A stretch of DNA of 5,306 bases, taken from positions 1 to 5,306 of the forward strand of contig JACDCA010000154.1 of assembly GCA_013694635.1 (NCBI GenBank). Reading direction: 5' to 3'. A program made the translations under genes and the position numbers. Shown in pieces: positions 1 through 5,306 of this stretch. Under the pieces are notes generated by a model that was not told the origin of the DNA, did no database searches, and saw only the letters and a list, made by a program, of their open reading frames with translations. The stretch's first letter is position 1, and each line of letters starts with the position of its first letter. The stretch comes from Acidobacteriota bacterium (GTDB lineage: Bacteria; Acidobacteriota; Vicinamibacteria; Vicinamibacterales; 2-12-FULL-66-21).

Positions 1-1147
1 TGAAGGTGACGCGATTGAACCGGTCGGTGCTGAAGGAGCGCTCGAGCGCCCGCCGGGCTTCGACTTCGTCGCCGGTGCGCAGCAGGTGCATGGCGAGCTC
101 ACCATGGGAGCGCGCCGCCGTCGGATCGAGCGCAATGGCCTGCCGTGCCAGCGCCACCGCTTCCTCGAAGCGGTAGTTGCGCGCGGCCAGATCCGCTGCC
201 GCGCGGTACACCTCGCCGAAGCCCGAGTGGATTGCGAGCACCTTCCGCACTTCGGCGTCCCACGCCGCGCGGTCGTCTTTCACGTACGCAATGGCCGCGC
301 GCAGCGCGCGTGCGTCGAGATGCTGCGGGTTGGCCTTCAGAACGCGTTCGATGCGTTCGCGGGCCGCGGCGTATCGCGTGTTGTCGAGATCGAGCTGTGC
401 GAGAAGGAGCTCCGCCGTGTCGAGCGACGGATCGATCTCCAGCGCTCGTATCGCCGCGAGCGCCGCCGCCGGCGGGTTCTCTTCGGCAAGGACGCCTGCG
501 AGCCCGGCATGCGCCGGCGCCCATTGCGGATCGATCTTCAATACCTGCTGGAACGAGCGCAGCGCTTCGGCTTCGTTGAACTTCTCGAGAAAGAGAAGGC
601 CCCACGCCGTGTCGATGGCCGGATCCCCGGGCGCAGCCGACGAGGCGGCTCTGAAGAGTGAATTGGCTTCCTGGGGAAGGTTGAGCGCCTGTGCCGCGCG
701 CGCCGCTCTGGCGAGGACGGCGGCGTCAGAGGCGCTCGATCCCTGGCGGAAGATCGCCGTGAGCAACCGCGACCCGACTTCGGTTCGTCCAAGCCGCTGA
801 TGCAGCAGCCCGAGTTCCAGCGCCGCGGCGCCGAGCGGCGCCTGCGCAGCGGCCGGGTCGAGAAGCTTGACCGCTTCGTCGTACTGACCCTTCCGGATCG
901 CGAGGTGGCCGAGAACGGCGGCCGCGTCAGGGTCAGCGCCGCCGCGCCCGCGCGCTTGGGTCTCGGCCTCGGCAAGCTTCCCGTGTGCGATCGCCGCCCA
1001 CGCGCTGGCCGGAAACGGGCGTGCCGAGGCAGGCTGCTCGGCCGAAGAACGCGACGAGTCGGTCGCGCAGAGGCATGCGGCAAGAAGGACGACGACCAGG
1101 GGCCGCATCCGCACCGTGAAACGGCGGTGCGTGCGTGTGCCTTCCAT
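1..1147 (-). CDS. TPR-repeat lipoprotein, C-terminus cut by window edge
   Basis: The frame starts at the ATG at 1147-1145 and stays open for 382 codons to the left edge with no stop, so the C-terminus is missing. Residues 1-24 have a basic n-region, a VVVLL core and the lipobox LLAAC with Cys25, which suggests export and lipid anchoring; Cys27 is a second, weaker candidate. A Ser/Ala/Pro linker follows to about residue 48. The rest is helical TPR-like repeats, with clear units near 78-108, 178-209 (ending QQVLKIDP), 210-241 (IRALEIDP), 245-275, 312-343 (RQAIALDP) and 345-374. TPRs are protein-interaction scaffolds; no catalytic motif is visible. The repeats end in a segment like RRALERSFSTDRFNRVTF. 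As I recall, in acidobacterial relatives this precedes a peptidase-MA-like zinc protease domain, but that part would be outside the window. Met14 (1108) is an alternative start, though it leaves an unusually short signal peptide. It is probably transcribed separately from the upstream operon. Confidence 0.85.
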   Translation of the reverse strand, partial: MEGTRTHRRFTVRMRPLVVVLLAACLCATDSSRSSAEQPASARPFPASAWAAIAHGKLAEAETQARGRGGADPDAAAVLGHLAIRKGQYDEAVKLLDPAAAQAPLGAAALELGLLHQRLGRTEVGSRLLTAIFRQGSSASDAAVLARAARAAQALNLPQEANSLFRAASSAAPGDPAIDTAWGLLFLEKFNEAEALRSFQQVLKIDPQWAPAHAGLAGVLAEENPPAAALAAIRALEIDPSLDTAELLLAQLDLDNTRYAAARERIERVLKANPQHLDARALRAAIAYVKDDRAAWDAEVRKVLAIHSGFGEVYRAAADLAARNYRFEEAVALARQAIALDPTAARSHGELAMHLLRTGDEVEARRALERSFSTDRFNRVTF

Positions 1148-1159
1148 AGAACTCGTCCG

Positions 1160-1165
1160 ATTATA
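1160..1165 (-). promoter_or_regulatory. Putative -10 box (TATAAT) for the TPR lipoprotein gene
   Basis: On the minus strand these six bases read TATAAT, a perfect sigma-70-type -10 hexamer, and stand out as an AT-rich patch in GC-rich DNA. They lie 12 bp upstream of the ATG at 1147 in the only sizeable intergenic gap. No good TTGACA-like -35 is seen at 15-18 bp spacing (the 17-bp position reads CGGAGT). A start site about 7 nt downstream would give a leader of only about 6 nt for the ATG at 1147, or about 45 nt if translation begins at Met14. A partial Shine-Dalgarno-like GGACGAG at 1152-1158 would be mostly lost from such a short transcript. Confidence 0.4.
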
Positions 1166-1219
1166 AGTCAGGGGTACGACCCACTCCGTTGAGACGTAAC
1201 GCGTGGAATGGCAGCCTTA

Positions 1220-1290
1220 CCACGTTCAACACTGGTTCAAGGACCGCTTGGATTGGTGTGGGAGCTGTGTTGAACCGTGTTGAACCGTGG
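1220..1290. repeat. Long imperfect inverted repeat after the PIG-V-like gene
   Basis: Arm 1 (1220-1240) reads CCAC, GTTCAACAC, a bulged T, then GGTTCAA. Arm 2 (1270-1290) reads TTGAACC, GTGTTGAAC, a bulged C, then GTGG. These pair as 4+9+7 = 20 bp with one unpaired base on each side (T1233 and C1286) and a 29-nt loop. The structure begins one base past the TAG stop (1291-1293) of the upstream gene, where a transcription terminator or 3'-end stabilising hairpin would be expected. No T-tract follows in either direction, so a canonical intrinsic terminator is not supported. The arms contain four GTTCAA-type units, two in each orientation, so a protein-binding site is an alternative. Confidence 0.6.
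1267..1286. repeat. Perfect 10-bp tandem duplication (GTGTTGAACC x2)
   Basis: GTGTTGAACC occurs at 1267-1276 and again, without a gap, at 1277-1286, followed by another GTG. The duplication forms most of the right arm of the inverted repeat at 1220-1290; its complement appears in the left arm with a 1-bp different spacing. A 10-bp period places the two copies on the same face of the helix. It could be a slippage product or paired half-sites for a regulator. Confidence 0.7.
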
Positions 1291-2733
1291 CTAGAAGAGC
1301 TCCCGCCACGTGAAGAACAGCGCGGCGCAAAGCCCCTGCAGCAGTGCGAAGGCGACCGCCCAGCTGGGCAGGGCGCGGGATGGAAGCATCGCTGCGAGGG
1401 CCAGGAAGATCGGAAACAGGGTCGATGTCATGCGCCCGAGCGACAACGCGCCGCCGGCAAACATTGGAGGAACCAGGATCACAACGATGTAGACCGCCCA
1501 GGCCACCCCGACGCGGCGCGCCACCGGCCAGATCATCAGGAGCGCAAATCCGGCGGCGAGCGTGTTGAGCATGTTGAACGGGCTCGCAATCGCGACGCCG
1601 ACCAGCCCTTCCTCCTGCAGCCAGAAGAATCCGCGGCGCAGGGGCTCGAGGCCGGTGAAGCTTCGGCCCCACGCCCCATGGCTGCGCGACCAGGCGAACC
1701 AGACGCCGGTCAGGGTGTAGAGGTACGTCGTGAAGGCCAGCATGCCGGCGACAGGCATCGCGGCGGCGGCAAGCGCCCTGGCCGTCGCCGGCCAGTCGCG
1801 TGCGGGCGCGCTCGTCGCCGGCCCCAGCAGCCGCTGCAGCACCAGCAGGCCGAGCGGCACACTCAAAAAGAATCCGTTGGGGCGTGTGAGGCCGACCAGG
1901 AAGCCCCAGACCGCGGCATATGCCCACTCCGCTCGGCCAAAGTGATAGGCCGCTGCAACGCTGCCCAGAAGGAACAACGACTCGGTGTACGGCGCGCTGA
2001 AAAAACAGGCGAAGGGATACGCAGCGAGCAGCAGCGCCGCACCTGCCGCGCGGTCGGGACCGAGAAGCTGTTCGGCCAGCCTCACGAAGTAATACAACCC
2101 GAGCAGGAAGGCCGCCAGCGACACCGCGACGCCGGCCCAGAGGATCCGTACCATCCGGCGTTCCGGCGGGAGGCCGGTGCGGGAGCTGCCGAACACCAGG
2201 CCCACGGCCCGCATCAGCGTCGGCATCGCGGGAAAGAACGCGATGTTCCGCTGCCGTTCGAAGTTCACGTCGGGGTCATACCCGTACAGCGCGATCCCGC
2301 CGTACCAGCCGGCGTCAAAACGCATCGGCAGGTTCATCAACGGATCCGCCGTGAGCACCACGCCCGGCCTGTGCAGGCCGAAGGCTGCGACAGAAAACAC
2401 CGCGACGAAGAACACCATGAGGCGCGTGGCGAGAAACGCGCGGACCGCTGGGCCGAAGTGCGGTTTCTCGGCAATCCGCCGCCAGGCGCCGGCAAATCGC
2501 GCGACGGCGGATGGGCGCGGGAACACGATCTGCCGCAGCGCCAGGAGGCCGACGACAGCGTAGCTGAGGAACGGCGTGCGGATGCGGGGAATGAAGTCGA
2601 AGATACCCGCGCGCGTGTCGGCGCTCAGGACTTTCCAGCACAGGATCGCCGCGATCGCAACAATCGCGGTGTCGATGGCTCGGATCCACCCCGGCACAGG
2701 CGGCAGGGATCCGTGCCGCTCATCGCTGTCCAT
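1291..2733 (-). CDS. PIG-V-like GT-C mannosyltransferase family membrane protein
   Basis: A 480-residue hydrophobic protein with many predicted membrane helices. Motifs typical of PIG-V-type GT-C enzymes are in order: RFDAGWY at 138-144, with the acidic residue expected in the first large non-cytoplasmic loop; IAFFPAMPTLMR at 164-175; YPFACFFSAPYTESLFLL at 239-256; GLTRPNGFF at 281-289; and a late GRMTSTLFPIFLAL segment at 433-446. Eukaryotic PIG-V adds mannose to GPI from dolichol-phosphate-mannose. Bacterial relatives are inferred to use polyprenyl-phosphate sugars on lipid or glycan acceptors; donor and acceptor here are unknown. I chose the ATG at 2733, 13 bp after the stop of the methyltransferase gene. 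A TTG at 2775 would add 14 residues and overlap that gene, and neither start has a clear Shine-Dalgarno. It is the last gene of the apparent operon; a long inverted repeat follows its TAG stop. Confidence 0.85.
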   Translation of the reverse strand: MDSDERHGSLPPVPGWIRAIDTAIVAIAAILCWKVLSADTRAGIFDFIPRIRTPFLSYAVVGLLALRQIVFPRPSAVARFAGAWRRIAEKPHFGPAVRAFLATRLMVFFVAVFSVAAFGLHRPGVVLTADPLMNLPMRFDAGWYGGIALYGYDPDVNFERQRNIAFFPAMPTLMRAVGLVFGSSRTGLPPERRMVRILWAGVAVSLAAFLLGLYYFVRLAEQLLGPDRAAGAALLLAAYPFACFFSAPYTESLFLLGSVAAAYHFGRAEWAYAAVWGFLVGLTRPNGFFLSVPLGLLVLQRLLGPATSAPARDWPATARALAAAAMPVAGMLAFTTYLYTLTGVWFAWSRSHGAWGRSFTGLEPLRRGFFWLQEEGLVGVAIASPFNMLNTLAAGFALLMIWPVARRVGVAWAVYIVVILVPPMFAGGALSLGRMTSTLFPIFLALAAMLPSRALPSWAVAFALLQGLCAALFFTWRELF

Positions 2734-2746
2734 CAGCGCTGCGATT

Positions 2747-3241
2747 CTACCCGAGGGCGCGTTCTTCGACTGCAATGCGGCGCCTGATCAGCAGCCCGAA
2801 CGCGATCGTGGCGAGTGGCCCCGTGACGAGCGCATGCGTCATGAGAGCCGCTCCGAGCAGCTCCCCGATGACGGCGACGTAGTTCGGATGACGATGAAAG
2901 CGGTAGGGCCCTGAGACGACGCGGCTCGAATCGGGAGGCACCAGCACGCGAAATGTCCAGCGCGGGCCGAGCGTCACCATCGTCCAGTACTTCAGGACCT
3001 TTGCGGCGATGAATGTTGCGAGGCCGATCGCAAACCCCTTGTCGAAAGACGGCTGACGCCAGATGCCTTCCGCAACCATGAGCAGGAATGCCGACGGATA
3101 TGCAAACTGCATCGCCCGAAAGACGTCGCCGGCCGGCTCGCGCGCACCGGCAGCACGCAACCCGGCCTCGTGACGCGCGGAGCGAGCCGCCTCGATGATT
3201 ATCGGCACGAACACGAGCACGAAGACGGCGCCGCCGGTCAT
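2747..3241 (-). CDS. Isoprenylcysteine carboxyl methyltransferase (ICMT)-family membrane methyltransferase
   Basis: A 164-residue membrane protein with the ICMT signature in its C-terminal half: KYWTMVTLGPRWTFRV at 84-99; GPYRFHRHPNYVAVIGE at 111-127, which is the SAM-binding RHPxY region; a hydrophobic hairpin; and RIAVEERAL at 155-163 with the conserved acidic pair. Hydrophobic segments lie near 3-17, 46-58 and 68-90. Family members methylate carboxyl or hydroxyl groups of lipophilic substrates at the membrane. Bacteria generally lack prenylated CaaX proteins. Bacterial homologues such as SrsB of Streptomyces griseus and BpsB (YpbQ) of Bacillus subtilis methylate type III polyketide-derived phenolic lipids or alkylpyrones, so a lipid substrate is more likely here. 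The ATG at 3241 overlaps the upstream stop as ATGA, indicating translational coupling. The frame extends 14 codons further upstream, but that start lies inside the preceding gene. No transcription signal is seen upstream, so it depends on the operon promoter. Confidence 0.88.
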   Translation of the reverse strand: MTGGAVFVLVFVPIIIEAARSARHEAGLRAAGAREPAGDVFRAMQFAYPSAFLLMVAEGIWRQPSFDKGFAIGLATFIAAKVLKYWTMVTLGPRWTFRVLVPPDSSRVVSGPYRFHRHPNYVAVIGELLGAALMTHALVTGPLATIAFGLLIRRRIAVEERALG

Positions 3242-4941
3242 CGGGACAACTCGTAGAGTCTCGCCGGCTTCCCTTCCCACCATGTCGAGGTCACGAGCCG
3301 GAACCGCGGGTCGGACTCGATCCGCTCATGGGCCAGCGCGCAGGCCTCTTCCGTCCAGAAGGCGCAGTGCACAGCCACGTGTGTGACGCCGCGTCCTTGC
3401 AGGTAAGTGACTGTATTCCCCGTCGGGAAGCCCTCGGTTGAGGCTTCGAGCTCCTGATAGGACTTCGGGAAAAAACCGCTGTACCCGTTGACGGTCTTGG
3501 TCCAGTGCCAGGTGGAAAAGTACTGGTACGCGAAGTTTTCCGTGTCCATGATGTTAATGGGGTACTCGAACAGAATCGCGCCACTCCGCGGTCCGAGCGA
3601 TGAATACAGAAAGGGAGGGCGTCTCCACATCGTGGTCAGCTTGAGCGTCGGAAGGCATTCCAGCAGGAACACGACGGTCAACAGGGCCAACAGGATGCGG
3701 CGGTGTGGCGGCGTCGATGCGAACGCGAGCAACCGCGCCGCACCAAATCCTCCGAGAAGAGCCAGCGTGAGATTGACGAGAACCGCAAATCGAGCCGGCA
3801 CCCGCATCGATCTGAGCGGCTGGAGGTTCTCGTAGGCCAGCCGGTACCAGCTGCCGTTGAACCCGAGGGAGCCATCGAATGCGATCAGACCGGACGCCAC
3901 CAGCGCAAGCCGCGTCGCGCCGATGGGGGGCCACGCGCCGGCGGCGGCGAGCACGAGGGGTGTGAAGTGCGGAAAGAGGTGCCGCTCGCCGACGGTCTTC
4001 ACAACCTGCCACTCGCCGTACACGCTGCGGTGATGAGGCTGCAGATAATCGAGTAGCCGCGCGCTGAAGTAGGCCACGGCGTGGGTATCGCGGATGCCGC
4101 GATCACCCTCCGTGGACTTGTACACGCGCGCGAGCGGCAGGGCCAAAGCAAGACCGCAGAACAAAGCAGCGGTGGCGGCAGCAAAACGCCTCCACCCCGG
4201 CCGCCAGACCAGGGCGAGCACCGGGACGAACACACCGGCGTAGATGGTCAGAAACACGCCGTAGTACATCGACGAGTACCACTGGGCCGTCGCGGCGAGC
4301 ACCAGGTATGCGAAGTACCGCGTGGCCCCCGTCGACAGCAGGCGGACCGCAGCCAGCAGCGTCAGCGGCATCCAGTGCGTCATCTGCAGCTCGAGGTGGC
4401 TGTAGTGTTCGAAGCGGTACTGGCAGAACGCAAAGAGCAGCGCGGACATCCACGCGGCGCCTGGAGACAGCGAGAGCGCGCGCGCGAGCAGGTAGGTCGC
4501 GACGCCCGAAAGCACGAAGGACGACAGCAGGAGGGCCGTGTACGCAACGGCGACGGGCACACCGATCCACAGGAGCGGCGCGGCAGTAAGGGCCGGCAGC
4601 AGCATGGAATCGGAGTACGTCAGCGTCCTCCGCTCCGGATAGAAGGTGTTCGTGTCGAACAGATGACGCGGGTCGGCCACGACCTGGTGCGCGACCCAGC
4701 CCATTCGCCACATTGAAAAGAGCGGATCGCCTGGGTCCGGCACGCCGTACCAGTCCAGCAGTTGTCTGTTTAGAAGGATCGCGACGCTGACCACGAGACC
4801 CGCGGTCACCAGAATCAACTCGCGGCGGTTGGCCTTACCGGAGGGAACGCCAGGCTGGAGGCGATCGAACAGGCCCAGTTGCGCTGCGACGCGGCGAACG
4901 AATGCCTGCGTCGTCACGGCACCCCGCACATTACGCGACAC
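3238..4941 (-). CDS. Multi-pass GT-C / YfhO-like membrane protein of unknown specificity
   Basis: A 567-residue protein with a basic cytoplasmic N-terminus (1-41), a first helix at about 42-60, roughly ten further hydrophobic segments to about 432, and a soluble C-terminal domain (about 435-567). The first loop holds an acidic PDPGDP at 68-73, then MWRMGWVAHQ, HLFDTNTFYPERRTLTYSDS at 93-112, and further on YRFEHYSHLELQ at 175-186. I recall this motif set from uncharacterised acidobacterial membrane proteins annotated as GT-C-like or YfhO-like; no member that I know of has a proven reaction. The layout, with acidic residues in loop 1 and a soluble C-terminal domain, fits polyprenyl-phosphate-sugar glycosyltransferases. 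The chosen start is a GTG at 4941 that overlaps the upstream gene by 11 bp with a weak ribosome site. A GTG at 4917 (codon 9) follows a CGGGG stretch and is a reasonable alternative. It couples to the methyltransferase gene by ATGA. Confidence 0.8.
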   Translation of the reverse strand: MSRNVRGAVTTQAFVRRVAAQLGLFDRLQPGVPSGKANRRELILVTAGLVVSVAILLNRQLLDWYGVPDPGDPLFSMWRMGWVAHQVVADPRHLFDTNTFYPERRTLTYSDSMLLPALTAAPLLWIGVPVAVAYTALLLSSFVLSGVATYLLARALSLSPGAAWMSALLFAFCQYRFEHYSHLELQMTHWMPLTLLAAVRLLSTGATRYFAYLVLAATAQWYSSMYYGVFLTIYAGVFVPVLALVWRPGWRRFAAATAALFCGLALALPLARVYKSTEGDRGIRDTHAVAYFSARLLDYLQPHHRSVYGEWQVVKTVGERHLFPHFTPLVLAAAGAWPPIGATRLALVASGLIAFDGSLGFNGSWYRLAYENLQPLRSMRVPARFAVLVNLTLALLGGFGAARLLAFASTPPHRRILLALLTVVFLLECLPTLKLTTMWRRPPFLYSSLGPRSGAILFEYPINIMDTENFAYQYFSTWHWTKTVNGYSGFFPKSYQELEASTEGFPTGNTVTYLQGRGVTHVAVHCAFWTEEACALAHERIESDPRFRLVTSTWWEGKPARLYELSR

Positions 4942-5306
4942 GCGTGTCGCCCGCGTAGCGGATGGCGTACCGGAGCAGCGCCGGTGTCATCGCCGCGGTC
5001 CGCCCCGCCGCCCGCACCGCGCCCGGAGACGCGGCGGCCGCTCGCAGCGTTCGATTGAACCGCCATTTGCCCCCGAACTCACGCCGCCGCGCCCGCGCGA
5101 GTTCGCTATGGGCATCCTGCCAGCCGTGCTCGAGGATGCGCAACGCCTCAACCGCGGCCAGCTCGCCGCCGCGAAACGCGAACCGCAATCCATCACCTGT
5201 CATGGGATCGATGAAGCCCGCGGCGTCCCCGGCGAGCAGCAACCCCGGCAGGCCGGCATCGGTCGCGTCGACAGCCAGTGGCCCAAGGATGGAAGGGCCC
5301 GTAACC
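4931..5306 (-). CDS. FAD-dependent oxidoreductase, geranylgeranyl-reductase type (C-terminal part)
   Basis: The frame is open from the right edge to a TAA at 4933-4931, giving 124 complete codons; the N-terminal Rossmann half with the GxGxxG motif is outside the window. Near the start is the second FAD-binding motif, LLLAGDAAGFIDPMTGDGL then RFAFRGGELAA. The Asp of GD contacts the FAD ribityl chain in the PHBH-fold monooxygenase / geranylgeranyl-reductase superfamily. The remaining roughly 80 residues are a helical, Arg- and Ala-rich tail with no membrane span. Members hydroxylate aromatic rings or reduce isoprenoid double bonds; SrsC, an FAD enzyme paired with an ICMT-type methyltransferase, hydroxylates alkylresorcinols. 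A TTG at 5242 is not a plausible start because it lies just before the GD motif. It is the most upstream visible gene of the operon, and the next gene begins inside its last codons. Confidence 0.88.
   Translation of the reverse strand, partial: VTGPSILGPLAVDATDAGLPGLLLAGDAAGFIDPMTGDGLRFAFRGGELAAVEALRILEHGWQDAHSELARARRREFGGKWRFNRTLRAAAASPGAVRAAGRTAAMTPALLRYAIRYAGDTRVA

Noticed and set aside
86..1192. Several plus-strand and alternate-frame minus-strand open frames over the left part of the window
   Set aside because: All are Arg/Ala/Ser-rich shadows. The minus-strand frame that stays open from 1147 to the left edge encodes a signal peptide and regular TPR repeats, so it is the real gene.
1220..1290. 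Possible tRNA or attachment-site fragment, suggested by GGTTCAA (T-loop-like) strings
   Set aside because: The flanking bases do not form the 5-bp T stem, no acceptor or anticodon arm is present, and the strings are explained by the inverted repeat. No integrase is nearby.
1220..1290. Canonical Rho-independent terminator
   Set aside because: The stem is long, but the loop is 29 nt and no run of T follows on either strand, so the intrinsic-terminator label is not supported.
1189..2787. A 532-codon plus-strand open frame covering the whole PIG-V-like gene
   Set aside because: Its product is a Gln/Arg/Glu/His-rich low-complexity sequence with no fold or motif, as expected from reading the antisense of hydrophobic, GC-rich codons. 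The minus-strand frame has clear PIG-V motifs and operon spacing.
2747..3241. True CaaX-protein isoprenylcysteine methyltransferase
   Set aside because: The family motif is present, but the setting is bacterial, with no prenyltransferase or CaaX protease gene in view. A small lipophilic substrate is more consistent with known bacterial members.
4081..4716. A 211-codon plus-strand frame opposite the GT-C-like gene
   Set aside because: It lies entirely antisense to a convincing membrane protein, has shadow-like Arg/Gln/Gly-rich composition, and has no ribosome site or recognisable domain.
1..5306. CRISPR arrays, insertion sequences, phage genes or rRNA/tRNA genes
   Set aside because: No regularly spaced repeats, transposase or integrase motifs, terminal inverted repeats around a gene, or RNA-gene signatures were seen on either strand.

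Overview
The window is GC-rich and densely coding. All five genes I can support lie on the minus strand, so transcription runs from the right edge to the left. The composition, the multi-pass sugar-transferase-like proteins and the TPR lipoprotein resemble Acidobacteriota (Vicinamibacteria-like) or a similar soil or metagenome lineage. That placement rests on remembered protein style, not on a search.

Right part (1291-5306): four tightly packed genes that look like one operon. In transcription order they are: the C-terminal end of an FAD-dependent oxidoreductase of the geranylgeranyl-reductase type (4931-5306, cut by the window edge); a 567-residue multi-pass membrane protein of GT-C / YfhO-like architecture (3238-4941); a 164-residue isoprenylcysteine carboxyl methyltransferase (ICMT)-family membrane methyltransferase (2747-3241); and a 480-residue PIG-V-like GT-C mannosyltransferase homologue (1291-2733). 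The first pair overlaps by 11 bp, the second by 4 bp (ATGA), and the third is separated by 13 bp.

An FAD oxidoreductase together with an ICMT-type methyltransferase recalls the tailoring genes srsB and srsC, which accompany type III polyketide synthases in phenolic-lipid and alkylquinone pathways. Here they are interleaved with two probable polyprenyl-phosphate-sugar-dependent glycosyltransferases. A membrane (glyco)lipid tailoring locus is the most economical reading. The polyketide synthase, if there is one, would lie beyond the right edge.

Middle (1148-1290): the only real intergenic gap, 143 bp. It holds a striking imperfect inverted repeat (1220-1290; 20 paired bases, two single-base bulges, 29-nt loop) built from four copies of a GTTCAA-type unit and starting right after the stop of the PIG-V-like gene. 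It also holds a perfect TATAAT -10 box reading leftward into the next gene.

Left part (1-1147): one continuous minus-strand reading frame that leaves the window without a stop. It encodes a TPR-repeat protein with a lipoprotein-type signal peptide. The long plus-strand frames in the window are antisense shadows of these genes.
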